64,000 nucleotides of DNA from SZAS-79 sp965279075 (GTDB lineage: Bacteria; Pseudomonadota; Gammaproteobacteria; Burkholderiales; SG8-39). Shown here in pieces: positions 29,271-39,549 of the stretch (the stretch's first letter is position 1; each line of letters starts with the position of its first letter). Location of the stretch: positions 310,001 through 374,000 of the forward strand of contig CBDIHI010000011.1 in assembly GCA_965279075.1 (NCBI GenBank), written 5' to 3'. The notes below the pieces were generated by a model. That model was not told where the DNA came from and did not search any database. It saw only the letters and a list, made by a program, of their open reading frames with translations. A program made the translations under genes and the position numbers.

Positions 29271-30248
29271 ATGGCGCACCCAGCCCGCCTCGCAGCCCGC
29301 CTTTCCGCGGCATTCCTGTTGGCCCTGCCGGCCTTCGCATTCGCCCAGGCCTACCCCGCCAAGCCGATCCGCCTGATCGTGCCCTGGCCGCCGACCGGCA
29401 CCGTCGACATCCTCGGACGCACGCTCGGCCAGAAGCTGGGCGATGCCCTCGGCCAGTCGGTGGTCATCGACAACCGCGGCGGCGCCAACGGCATGATCGG
29501 CACCGACATGGCGGCCAAGGCGGCGCCCGACGGCTACACGCTCCTGGTCGAGAACATCACCGGCCAGACGATCAACGCGGCGCTGCACGAGAAGAAGGCC
29601 TACGACATCTACAAGGACTTCACGCACGTGGGCCTGCTCGCGTGGGTGCCCAACGGCGTGGTCAGCCTGCCGTCGCTGCCCGCCAGGAACATCCAGGAAC
29701 TGATCGCGCTGGCGAAGTCCCAGCCCGGCAAGCTGACCTATGCGTCCTTCGGCATCGGCAGCAGCGCGCACCTGACCTTCGAGCTGTTCAAGGGCATGAC
29801 GGGCGTCGACATGCTGCACGTGCCTTACAAAGGCGGCGGCCCGGCGATCGCCGACCTGCTCGCGGGGCAGGTGTCGATCTACATCCCGGTGCTGCCCTCG
29901 GTGGTGTCGCTGTCGAAGTCCGGCAAGCTGCGGCTGCTGGCGGTCACGGGATCGAAGCGCTCCTCGGCGATGCCGGACGTCCCGACGGTGGCTGAGTCTG
30001 GCGTGCCCGGGTTCGAGGCGAGCAACTGGTTCGGCCTGATGGTGCCCGCCGGGACCCCGGCGGACATCGTCAACCGGCTCAACGCCGAGGCCGGCAAGGC
30101 GATGCAGTCGCCCGACGTGAAGGACAAGCTCGGCGGCCTGGGCTTCGAGATCCAGTCCAGCACCCCGGCCGAGTTCTCGGCATTCCTGCGCAAGGAAGGC
30201 GACAAGTGGGCGAAAGTCGTCAAGGCGTCGGGGGCGAAAGCGGAGTAA
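29271..30248 (+). CDS. Bug/TctC-family solute-binding protein
   Basis: A 325-residue periplasmic binding protein with signal peptide ending ALPAFAFAQA. AYPAKPIRLIVPWPPTGTVDILGRTLGQKL and DGYTLLVENITG are the family landmarks, as are VPYKGGGPAIADLLAGQVSIYIPVLPS and the C-terminal EFSAFLRKEGDKW. No tctB or tctA is adjacent, so it is an orphan receptor. The ATG at 29271 is chosen for signal-peptide length; an ATG at 29256 is possible and would overlap the divergent ankyrin ORF. Confidence 0.85.
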   Translation: MAHPARLAARLSAAFLLALPAFAFAQAYPAKPIRLIVPWPPTGTVDILGRTLGQKLGDALGQSVVIDNRGGANGMIGTDMAAKAAPDGYTLLVENITGQTINAALHEKKAYDIYKDFTHVGLLAWVPNGVVSLPSLPARNIQELIALAKSQPGKLTYASFGIGSSAHLTFELFKGMTGVDMLHVPYKGGGPAIADLLAGQVSIYIPVLPSVVSLSKSGKLRLLAVTGSKRSSAMPDVPTVAESGVPGFEASNWFGLMVPAGTPADIVNRLNAEAGKAMQSPDVKDKLGGLGFEIQSSTPAEFSAFLRKEGDKWAKVVKASGAKAE

Positions 30249-30304
30249 GCCGCACGGAAGGGCCGCGCCTGAGATAATTGCGGTTTTACCCCGCAGGAAA
30301 CGCC

Positions 30305-31969
<1,665 letters not shown>

Positions 31970-31973
31970 ACCA

Positions 31974-33182
31974 GTGGCCGACACCGACCTCTCGAAGCTG
32001 CGCATCGACCGAACTGCGCCGCCGTCCTCGCGCCGCGGGCGCGGGCTGTGGAAGGGGCTCGCCATCGGCATCGTGGTCGTGGTGGCCGCGCTGTTCGGCT
32101 GGAAGCGCTTCGCCGCGGCGCCGGCCGTCGAGGTGGGGACGGTCGTCAGCGCCTACCCGTCGCAGAACTACACGCTGCTGAACGCCTCGGGCTACGTCGT
32201 GCCCCAGCGCAAGGCCGCGCTGTCGTCCAAGGCCACCGGCCGGCTCGAATGGCTGGGCGTGCTGGAGGGCAGCGTCGTCAAGGCGGGCGAGGTCATCGCC
32301 CGGATCGAGAGCCGCGACGTGAAGGCCACGCTGGAGCAGGCTGCGGCCCAGGTCCGCGTGGCGCAGGCGAACCTCGAGCAGGGCGCCGCAGAGCTGCGCG
32401 ACGCCGAGGCCAACCTCAGGCGCTCGACCGAACTGCGCGAGAAGAACTACATCTCGGCTGCGCAGCACGATACGGACATCGCCCGGCGCAACAAGGCGGT
32501 GGCGGTCATGTCGGGCTACCGGGCGGCGATCGGCTCGGCGCAGGCGAACCAGCGCGTCGCGCAGGTCGGCGTCGACCAGACCGAGATCCGCGCGCCGTTC
32601 GACGCCGTGGTGCTGACCAAGAACGCCAACGTCGGCGACAACATCACGCCGTTCTCGGCCGCGGCCGACAGCAAGGGCGCGGTGGTGACCATCGCCGACA
32701 TGGCCACGCTCGAAGTCGAGGCCGACGTCGCCGAGTCCTACATTGCAAAACTGAAAGTCGACCAGCCGTGCGAGATCTTGCTCGACGCTCTGCCCGACAC
32801 GCGGCTCTCGGGCGTGATCTCGCGCATGGTGCCGACGGTGGACCGTTCCAAGGCCACGGTGCTGGTCAAGGTGAGGTTCGTCGAGCGCGACCCGCGCGTT
32901 CTGCCCGACATGAGCGCGAAGGTCGCCTTCATGTCGAAGCCCGTCCCGCCCGGGGACAAGAAAGCCGTGCTCGCGGTCCAGCCCGGTGCGGTCGTCGAGC
33001 GCGACGGGAAGAAAGTCGCCTTCGTCGTCGCGGACGGCAAGGTGCGCGCCACGCCGGTCACGCCGGGCGAAAAGGTCGGCGAACTCGTCTCGGTCACGGG
33101 CCTCAAGGCCGGCGACAAGGTGGTGCTGGCCCCGGGCGACAAGCTGGCCGACGGTGCCGCGGTCACGGTCGCCAAGAAATAA
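31974..33182 (+). CDS. ABC-efflux periplasmic adaptor (MacA/HlyD type)
   Basis: A 402-residue membrane-fusion protein. It has one N-terminal transmembrane helix (GLAIGIVVVVAALFGW), a biotinyl-lipoyl-like domain split around a coiled-coil hairpin (residues about 100-200, with IESRDVKATLEQAAAQVRVAQANLEQGAAELRDAEANLRRS), and a beta-barrel domain. The GTG start at 31974 is 4 bases after ettA. It leads a four-gene set (adaptor, ATPase, two permeases) that resembles MacAB or DevBCA export systems for peptides, glycolipids or macrolides. Confidence 0.85.
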   Translation: MADTDLSKLRIDRTAPPSSRRGRGLWKGLAIGIVVVVAALFGWKRFAAAPAVEVGTVVSAYPSQNYTLLNASGYVVPQRKAALSSKATGRLEWLGVLEGSVVKAGEVIARIESRDVKATLEQAAAQVRVAQANLEQGAAELRDAEANLRRSTELREKNYISAAQHDTDIARRNKAVAVMSGYRAAIGSAQANQRVAQVGVDQTEIRAPFDAVVLTKNANVGDNITPFSAAADSKGAVVTIADMATLEVEADVAESYIAKLKVDQPCEILLDALPDTRLSGVISRMVPTVDRSKATVLVKVRFVERDPRVLPDMSAKVAFMSKPVPPGDKKAVLAVQPGAVVERDGKKVAFVVADGKVRATPVTPGEKVGELVSVTGLKAGDKVVLAPGDKLADGAAVTVAKK

Positions 33183-33187
33183 CCGGG

Positions 33188-33886
33188 ATGGGCGCCCCGC
33201 TCGTCGAGATCCGCCACGTCGCGAAGTCCTACCGGCGCGGCGGCCAGGCCGTGCCGGTGCTCACCGACATCTCGCTCGACATCCAGGCGGGCGACTTCAC
33301 CGCGCTGATGGGTCCCTCGGGTTCGGGCAAGAGCACGCTGCTCAACCTGATCGCCGGTATCGACAAGCCCGACAGCGGCGAGCTGCGCGTGGGCGGCCTC
33401 GACATCACGCGGCTCGACGAGTCGGACCTCGCCGACTGGCGCGCCGCCAACGTGGGCTTCATCTTCCAGTTCTACAACCTGATGCCGGTGCTGACGGCGT
33501 ACGAGAACGTCGAGCTGCCGCTGATGCTGACGAACCTGTCGCGCGGCGAGCGGCGCGAGCGCGTGCAGCTCACCCTCGAGGCGGTGGGCCTCGCCGACCG
33601 CGTGAAGCACTATCCCAACGAGCTTTCGGGCGGGCAGCAGCAGCGCGTCGCGATCGCGCGCGCGATCGTCACCGACCCGACGCTGATCGTCGCCGACGAA
33701 CCCACCGGCGACCTCGACCGGGTGTCGGCCGGCGAGATCCTCGCGATGATGCGGCGGCTGAACGCGGACCTCGGCAAGACCATCATCATGGTGACGCACG
33801 ACTCGACCGCGGCGCACGCCGCCCGCGCGATGATCCACCTCGACAAGGGCGAGCTGAGCGCGGAGGCGCCGCGCGCCGGCGAGTGA
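33188..33886 (+). CDS. ABC transporter ATP-binding protein (MacB/LolD type)
   Basis: A 232-residue ATPase. Walker A is GPSGSGKST, the signature is LSGGQQQRVAIARAI, Walker B is LIVADEPTGDLD and the switch histidine is in VTHD. FIFQFYNLMPVLTAYENVELPLML is the Q-loop pattern of the MacB/LolD/FtsE class. It follows the adaptor by 5 bases and precedes the first permease by 1 base. It drives the mechanotransmission-type permeases encoded next. Confidence 0.93.
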   Translation: MGAPLVEIRHVAKSYRRGGQAVPVLTDISLDIQAGDFTALMGPSGSGKSTLLNLIAGIDKPDSGELRVGGLDITRLDESDLADWRAANVGFIFQFYNLMPVLTAYENVELPLMLTNLSRGERRERVQLTLEAVGLADRVKHYPNELSGGQQQRVAIARAIVTDPTLIVADEPTGDLDRVSAGEILAMMRRLNADLGKTIIMVTHDSTAAHAARAMIHLDKGELSAEAPRAGE

Positions 33887-33887
33887 G

Positions 33888-35042
33888 ATGTTCTTCCTCG
33901 GCCTCGTCCTCAGGAACGCGTTCAGGCACCGCCTGCGCACGCTGCTGACCATCACCGGCCTGACGGTCGCGGTGCTCGCCTTCGGGCTGCTGCAGACGGT
34001 GGTGGACGCGTGGTACGCGGGGGCGGCAGCGGCCTCGGGCACGCGGCTGGTGACGCGCAATTCGATCTCGCTCGCGTTCTCGCTGCCGGTGAACTACGAG
34101 AACCGCATCCGCGGGGTGGACGGCGTGGCCAGGGTGGCGCGCTCCAGCTGGTTCGGCGGCGTCTACCAGGAGCCGAAGAACTTCTTCCCGCAGTTCGCCG
34201 TCTCGGACAATTACATCGACCTGTACCCGGAGTTCATCCTGCCCGAGGACCAGCGCGCCGCCTACCAGCGCGACCGCAAGGGAGTGCTGGTAGGCCGGCA
34301 GCTGGCGGACACCTACGGGTTCAAGCTCGGCGACACGATCCCGATCCGCGGCACGATCTATTCGGGCACCTGGGAGTTCGTCGTGCGCGGCATCTTCGAC
34401 GGCGTCGACAGCACCAAGGTCACGCGGCTGATGCTGTTCCACTGGGACTACCTGAACGAGACGATGAGGAAGGTCGCGCCGCGCCGCGCCGACCAGGTCG
34501 GCGTGTACATCGTCGGCATCGACGCGATCGACAACGCGGCGGCGGTCTCGCAGAACATCGACGGGGTGTTCAGGAACTCGCTCGCCGAGACGCTGACCGA
34601 GACCGAGCAGGCGTTCCAGCTGGGCTTCGTCGCGATGTCCGACCAGATCATCGCGGCGATCCGCATCGTCTCCTACGTGGTGATCTTCATCATCATGGCG
34701 GTGATGGCCAACACGATGGCGATGAGCGCCCGCGAGCGCACCGCCGAGTACGCGACGCTGAAGGCGCTGGGCTTCGGGCCGCGCTTCCTCGCTTCGCTCA
34801 TCCTCGGCGAGTCGCTCGCGATCTGCTTCATCGGCGCGGGCCTCGGCCTCGCGCTGACCGGTCCCGCGGCCGCGGCCTTCAAGAGTGCGGTGGGCGGCGT
34901 GTTCCCGGTGTTCACGGTGTCGGGCACGACGGTGGCGCTGCAGGCGGCGAGCGCGCTGGCCATCGGGATCGCCGCCGCGATCGTGCCGGCGATCGCGGCG
35001 GCGCGCGTACGCATCGTCGAAGGCCTGCGCTCGATCGCCTGA
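33888..35042 (+). CDS. ABC permease, MacB/FtsX type (first)
   Basis: A 384-residue protein with the four-helix MacB/FtsX plan: helix 1 near the N terminus (LLTITGLTVAVLAFGLLQTVV), a large periplasmic domain of about 220 residues, then three C-terminal helices. The cytoplasmic loop carries MSARERTAEYATLKALGFGPRFLASLILGES, the conserved coupling segment. A second, diverged permease follows, so the transporter is probably a heterodimer, unlike the homodimeric fused MacB. Confidence 0.88.
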   Translation: MFFLGLVLRNAFRHRLRTLLTITGLTVAVLAFGLLQTVVDAWYAGAAAASGTRLVTRNSISLAFSLPVNYENRIRGVDGVARVARSSWFGGVYQEPKNFFPQFAVSDNYIDLYPEFILPEDQRAAYQRDRKGVLVGRQLADTYGFKLGDTIPIRGTIYSGTWEFVVRGIFDGVDSTKVTRLMLFHWDYLNETMRKVAPRRADQVGVYIVGIDAIDNAAAVSQNIDGVFRNSLAETLTETEQAFQLGFVAMSDQIIAAIRIVSYVVIFIIMAVMANTMAMSARERTAEYATLKALGFGPRFLASLILGESLAICFIGAGLGLALTGPAAAAFKSAVGGVFPVFTVSGTTVALQAASALAIGIAAAIVPAIAAARVRIVEGLRSIA

Positions 35043-35051
35043 CCCGTCCCC

Positions 35052-36218
35052 ATGGCGCTGCCCCTCAACTACATCGTGCGCAACCTCTGGACCCGTCGGG
35101 TCACGACCGCGCTGACGGCCGGGGGGCTCGCGCTGGTGGTGTTCGTCTTCGCCACCGTGCTGATGCTCGACGCCGGCCTCAAGCAGACGCTGGTCACCAC
35201 CGGCGAATACGACAACGTGGTGGTGATCCGCAAGGGTTCCGAGACCGAGATCCAGAGCGGCATCACGCGCACGCAGGCGGCGGCCATCGAGGTCAACCCC
35301 GCCGTGGCGACCGGGCCCGACGGCCGCAGGCTGGTCTCGAAGGAGACGGTCGTGCTGATCTCGCTGAGGAAGGCGGGCACGTCCAAGCCCGCGAACGTGG
35401 TGATTCGCGGAACGTCCGCGGCCGGGCTCGGCCTGCGCCCGCAGGTCAAGGTGGCTTCGGGCCGCATGTTCGCGCCGGGAACCACCGAGATCGTGGTCGG
35501 CTCGGCGATCGCCCGCGGGTTCGAGGGTGCGGGCATCGGCAGTACGCTGCGGTTTGCCCAGCGCGAGTGGACCGTGGTCGGCATCGTCGACGGCGGCGGC
35601 AGCGGGTTCGATTCCGAGGTGTGGGGCGACGTCGACCAACTCATGCAGGCGTTCCGGCGCCCGGTGTATTCGGCGATGGTGGTGCGCCTCGCCTCCGGCG
35701 CGGAGTTCGACACGCTGCGCGCCGACATCGATGCCGACCCCCGTCTCACCAACGAGGCCAAGCGCGAGCAGGTCTTCTACAGCGACCAGTCGCGGGCGCT
35801 GTCGTCGTTTATCAACATCCTCGGCCTCACGCTGACCGGCATCTTTTCGATCGGCGCGACGATAGGCGCGATGATCACCATGTACGCCTCGGTCGCCAAC
35901 CGGGTGGGGGAGATCGGCACGCTGCGGGCGCTGGGGTTCCGGCGAGCGAGCGTGCTCGGCGCCTTCCTGCTGGAGTCGCTGCTGCTCGGCGTCGTCGGCG
36001 GCGCGGTCGGACTGGCAGTCGCCTCGCTGATGCAGTTCGCGTCCTTTTCGACCACCAATTTCCAGACCTTCGCCGACCTGTCGTTCAGCTTCGCGCTGAC
36101 GCCCGGTATCGCGGTGAAGACGCTGCTGTTTTCCGTGTCGATGGGCCTCGCGGGCGGGTTCCTGCCCGCGCTGGGCGCCGCGCGACTGCAGATCGTGGAC
36201 GCATTGCGGGCCGCCTGA
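35052..36218 (+). CDS. ABC permease, MacB/FtsX type (second)
   Basis: A 388-residue protein of the same plan as its neighbour: N-terminal helix (ALTAGGLALVVFVFATVLML), periplasmic domain, three C-terminal helices, and the coupling segment VANRVGEIGTLRALGFRRASVLGAFLLESLLLG. Sequence likeness to the first permease is limited outside these regions, suggesting separate roles in a heterodimer. The operon ends here; the next gene has its own Shine-Dalgarno sequence and -10-like element. Confidence 0.88.
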   Translation: MALPLNYIVRNLWTRRVTTALTAGGLALVVFVFATVLMLDAGLKQTLVTTGEYDNVVVIRKGSETEIQSGITRTQAAAIEVNPAVATGPDGRRLVSKETVVLISLRKAGTSKPANVVIRGTSAAGLGLRPQVKVASGRMFAPGTTEIVVGSAIARGFEGAGIGSTLRFAQREWTVVGIVDGGGSGFDSEVWGDVDQLMQAFRRPVYSAMVVRLASGAEFDTLRADIDADPRLTNEAKREQVFYSDQSRALSSFINILGLTLTGIFSIGATIGAMITMYASVANRVGEIGTLRALGFRRASVLGAFLLESLLLGVVGGAVGLAVASLMQFASFSTTNFQTFADLSFSFALTPGIAVKTLLFSVSMGLAGGFLPALGAARLQIVDALRAA

Positions 36219-36266
36219 GGCCCGCGCGCGCCCGCGCGGTGATAGATTGCGGCCAGGGGAGGGGAG

Positions 36267-37145
36267 ATGCAGCAGGTCATACTGATGATGGTCCTCGCGA
36301 CGATGGTCTATTCCGTGTCGCTGGACCTGCGCGTGAAGGACTTCCGCTACGTCGCGACGCATCCGGCCGCGGTCGGCGCGGGGCTGGTCGCGCAGTTCGT
36401 GCTGCTGCCCGGCGCCACGCTGCTCGCGACGCTGGTGCTGGACCTGCCGCCCGCCACCGAAGCCGCGATGATGCTCGTCGCTTCCTGCCCGGGCGGGGCG
36501 CTGTCGAACGTGATCACCTTCTTCGGCCGGGGCAACCTCGCGCTGTCGCTGTCGATCTCGGCGGTCTCCAACGTGCTGGCGCTGTTCCTGACGCCGCTCA
36601 ACTTCACGCTGATGGTCGCGGCGAACCCCGAAACCGCCGCGTGGTCGCGCTCCATCGCGGTGGACCCGAAGGACCTCGTCGTCAGCCTTGTGCTCCTGCT
36701 TGCGCTGCCGATGACGGCGGCCATGCTGACCACGCGCAACGCCCCGGCCTTCGCGCTGAGGATCCGCCAGCCGCTCGGGCGCTTCGCGGGGATCGCGCTG
36801 CTGGTGTTCATCGTGCTGGCGGTGGCCTCGCAATGGAAACTGTTCGTGGTCGAGCTGACCCGCACGCTGCCGCTGGTGGTGCTGCAGAACGGCCTAGGGC
36901 TCGGCCTTGGCTATGCCGCATCGCTTCTTGCGAAGCTCGCCGTCGCGGACCGCCGCGCGGTCGTGGTGGAGAGCGGCATGCAGAACTCCGGCCTCGCGCT
37001 GGGCATCATCGCCGCGCAGTTCGGCTCCGACCTCGCGATGGTCGCCGTGGCGGGGCTGTGGGGCATCTGGCACATCGTTTCCGGCGGCGCGCTGGCGCTG
37101 CTGTGGCGTCGGATCGACTCGAAAAAGGAACCTGCAGATGCTTGA
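36267..37145 (+). CDS. bile acid:sodium symporter (BASS) family transporter
   Basis: A 292-residue membrane protein with eight to ten hydrophobic segments. The motif ASCPGGALSNVITFFGRGNLALSLSISAVSNVLALFLTPLNF is the conserved sodium-binding/crossover region, and ESGMQNSGLALGI is the second crossover motif of the family. GGGAGGGGAG precedes the ATG and a TGATAGATT -10-like element lies about 25 bases upstream. It overlaps the D-aminoacylase gene by 8 bases, suggesting it imports that enzyme's substrate. Family substrates are organic acids and sterol acids. Confidence 0.87.
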   Translation: MQQVILMMVLATMVYSVSLDLRVKDFRYVATHPAAVGAGLVAQFVLLPGATLLATLVLDLPPATEAAMMLVASCPGGALSNVITFFGRGNLALSLSISAVSNVLALFLTPLNFTLMVAANPETAAWSRSIAVDPKDLVVSLVLLLALPMTAAMLTTRNAPAFALRIRQPLGRFAGIALLVFIVLAVASQWKLFVVELTRTLPLVVLQNGLGLGLGYAASLLAKLAVADRRAVVVESGMQNSGLALGIIAAQFGSDLAMVAVAGLWGIWHIVSGGALALLWRRIDSKKEPADA

Positions 37146-38919
37146 CCTGGTGATCCGCGGCGGTACCGTCCATGACGGGCAGGGCGCAACGCCCCGGGTG
37201 GCCGACATCGGCGTGCTCGACGGCAGGATCGCCGAGATCGGCAAGGTCACCGCGCCGGCGAAGCGCAGCCTCGACGCCGCGGGCGCGCTGGTCACGCCGG
37301 GCTTCGTCGACATCCATACCCATTACGATGGGCAGGCGTCCTGGGACGAGACCTTCAGCCCGAGCATCTTCCACGGCGTGACCACCGTGGTGATGGGTAA
37401 CTGCGGCGTGGGCTTCGCGCCGGTGCAGGCAGGCGAGGAGCAGCGCCTGGTGCAGCTTATGGAAGGCGTGGAAGAGATCCCCGGCGCGGTGCTGGCCGAA
37501 GGCGTGCGCTGGGGCTGGAAGAGCTTCGGCGATTACGCGCGGGTCCTCGACGGCATGCGGCACAGCCTCGACTTCATGACCCTCGTACCACACGACTGCC
37601 TGCGCCTTTACGTGATGGGCGAGCGCGCGGCGAACCTCGAAGCGGCGACGCCCGAGGACCTGCGACAGATGCGCGCACTGCTGCGCGAGGCCCTCGTCGC
37701 GGGCGCGGCCGGATTCTCCACCGGGCGTTCCGACAACCACCGCACCTCCAAGGGCCAGGACACCCCAGCTGCGACCGCCGCGAAGGACGAACTGCTCGAA
37801 CTCGCCGGCGCCTACGCCGGACTGCCCTACCGGGTCATGCACGCCGTCAGCGATTTCGACTGCATGCGCGGCGAGCCTGCCGGCCAGCGCGCGAGGTTCG
37901 ACGCCGAATACGACCTGCTCGAAGCGGTGGCCCGCGCCACCGGACGGCCGCTCGCCCTCACCTGGCTTGAGCGCGTCAACGCGCCCCCGCAGTGGCGGTG
38001 GCTGGCCGAGCGCGCCGAGGCCTCCAAGGCGGGCGGCCTCGACATCCGGCTGCAGACCGGCTGCCGCGCGATCGGCGTCATGAACGGCCTGGACACCAGC
38101 TTCAACATCTTCACCGCCATGCCGACCTACCAGGAGTTCGCCACTTTGCCGCTGCCCGAACGGGCCGCCCGGCTGCGCGATCCCGCGACCAAGGCGCGCA
38201 TCCTCGCCGAGAAGCCCGTGAAGCTCGCGCGTGACGGCTCGCCGATCCCGCCGCTGGTCGACCAGATCCTCGCGCAGCTCGACCAGATGGCCGCGCTGAT
38301 GTTCCCGCTCAAGGTCGGCGCGGGCGGTCCCGACTACGAGCCGCTGCCCACCGAATCCTTCGCCGCGCGCGCCGCGGCCCGCGGCGTCCGGGCCTTCGAG
38401 GTCATCTACGACTACCTGGCCGAGGGCGACGGGTCCAACCTCGTCTACTTCCCCATTTTCAACTACCTTAGGGGCTCACTGGACACGGTCCACACGATGC
38501 TCGGGCATCCGCAAGCGCTGCACGCGCTGTCCGATGCCGGCGCGCACGTCGGCACTGTCTGCGACGCGAGCTTTCCGACCAGCCTGCTGGCCCACTGGAC
38601 GCGCGACCGCTCGCGCGGGCCGAGGATCCCGCTCGAGATGGCCATCGCCATGCTCACCTCCCGCAATGCCGCCCACATGGGGCTCACCGACCGCGGGTCC
38701 CTTCAGGTCGGCCTGCGCGCCGACATCAACGTCATCGATTACGCGAAGGTCGGGCCGCTCAAGCCCGAGATCGTGCGCGACTTGCCCGCCGGCGGGCGGC
38801 GTTTCGTGCAACGCGCGCAGGGGTACGTGGCGACGCTGGTGAACGGGGAGGTGGTGTGCGAGGGCGGAAGGATTACCGAGGCGAGGCCCGGGCGATGGGC
38901 TAGAGCTTCGAGTTTTTGA
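37138..38919 (+). CDS. D-aminoacylase / N-acyl-D-amino acid amidohydrolase-like
   Basis: A 593-residue amidohydrolase. The metal site begins with GFVDIHTHYDGQASWD; VTTVVMGNCGVGFAPV is the signature of N-acyl-D-amino acid deacylases, where the cysteine bridges metals. Later His/Asp positions lie in GFSTGRSDNH, VMHAVSDFD and ALSDAGAHVGTVCDASF. The C-terminal RADINVIDYAKVGPLKPEIVRDLPAGGRRFVQRAQGY is the composite beta domain common to the family. It removes acyl groups from D-amino acids or related amides. Coupled to the BASS-family transporter by overlap. Confidence 0.85.
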   Translation: MLDLVIRGGTVHDGQGATPRVADIGVLDGRIAEIGKVTAPAKRSLDAAGALVTPGFVDIHTHYDGQASWDETFSPSIFHGVTTVVMGNCGVGFAPVQAGEEQRLVQLMEGVEEIPGAVLAEGVRWGWKSFGDYARVLDGMRHSLDFMTLVPHDCLRLYVMGERAANLEAATPEDLRQMRALLREALVAGAAGFSTGRSDNHRTSKGQDTPAATAAKDELLELAGAYAGLPYRVMHAVSDFDCMRGEPAGQRARFDAEYDLLEAVARATGRPLALTWLERVNAPPQWRWLAERAEASKAGGLDIRLQTGCRAIGVMNGLDTSFNIFTAMPTYQEFATLPLPERAARLRDPATKARILAEKPVKLARDGSPIPPLVDQILAQLDQMAALMFPLKVGAGGPDYEPLPTESFAARAAARGVRAFEVIYDYLAEGDGSNLVYFPIFNYLRGSLDTVHTMLGHPQALHALSDAGAHVGTVCDASFPTSLLAHWTRDRSRGPRIPLEMAIAMLTSRNAAHMGLTDRGSLQVGLRADINVIDYAKVGPLKPEIVRDLPAGGRRFVQRAQGYVATLVNGEVVCEGGRITEARPGRWARASSF

Positions 38920-38929
38920 ATGTCCCCCG

Positions 38930-38997
38930 TCTCCTTGTTTTGCGAGTTTCTGAGTTTGCGCGGTCGCGCAAACACGTAAACTCGCAAAACAAGGAGA
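38930..38997. repeat. nested palindrome, 68 bp
   Basis: Twenty-base perfect arms (38930-38949 and 38978-38997) enclose a second perfect inverted repeat TTTGCGCG-GT-CGCGCAAA (38955-38972). The element lies between the D-aminoacylase stop and the HbpS-like gene. It could be a strong terminator hairpin, although no U-tract follows, or a mobile palindromic element. Confidence 0.75.
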
Positions 38998-39043
38998 TTC
39001 ATTAAGGTCAAAAGCTTAGAAGCCTTATTCGGAGAAATGCCCC

Positions 39044-39532
39044 GTGCTAGAACACCTCCACCCCATCCACTCGAGCCTCACCCTTTCCGCCGCCGAGAAG
39101 ATCATCGACGCCGCGATCGCCGCGCGCCGCAAGGAGGGCCTGCTCCCGCTGGTGGTGGCCGTCCTCGATTCCGGCGGCAACCTGGTGGCCTGCAAGCGTG
39201 AAGACGGCTCGGGGATCCTGCGATTCGACGTGGCGTTCGGCAAGGCGTGGGCGTCCCTCGGCATGGGAATGTCGACGCGCCTGATCCGCGACCGCCTCGC
39301 GCAGCGCCCGGCGTTCCAGGGGGCGCTCGCCACGGCAGCGGATGGCCGCTTCATCCCGGTCCCCGGCGGCGTGCTGGTCATCGACAATTCCGGCCTGGCG
39401 GTGGGCGCGGTGGGCGTGAGCGGCGATGCGTCGGACAAAGACGAATATTGCGCGATCGAGGGGATCAAGGCCGCCGGATTCGGCTGTGAGCCGGCCGTCC
39501 CGAACCCCGGGTGGCGTGCCGCAGGCCTTTGA
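39044..39532 (+). CDS. HbpS/GlcG-family heme-binding-like protein
   Basis: A 162-residue single-domain protein. LTLSAAEKIIDAAIAARRKEGLLPLVVAVLDSGGNLVACKREDGSGILRFDVAFGKAWASLGMG and GVLVIDNSGLAVGAVGVSGDASDKDEYCAIEGI are the defining parts of the GlcG/HbpS family, which forms octamers and in some members binds heme. Its role here is unknown; in many Burkholderiales genomes such genes sit with catabolic genes (recall). The GTG start at 39044 is the only good one. It heads a same-strand run of five genes. Confidence 0.8.
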   Translation: MLEHLHPIHSSLTLSAAEKIIDAAIAARRKEGLLPLVVAVLDSGGNLVACKREDGSGILRFDVAFGKAWASLGMGMSTRLIRDRLAQRPAFQGALATAADGRFIPVPGGVLVIDNSGLAVGAVGVSGDASDKDEYCAIEGIKAAGFGCEPAVPNPGWRAAGL

Positions 39533-39549
39533 TCACAGGGAGACCGAGC

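Noticed and set aside
33786..36833. A 1015-codon open frame on the minus strand
   Set aside because: It is antisense to the two ABC permeases and part of the BASS-family gene; the His/Arg/Asp/Gln-rich composition marks it as a shadow.
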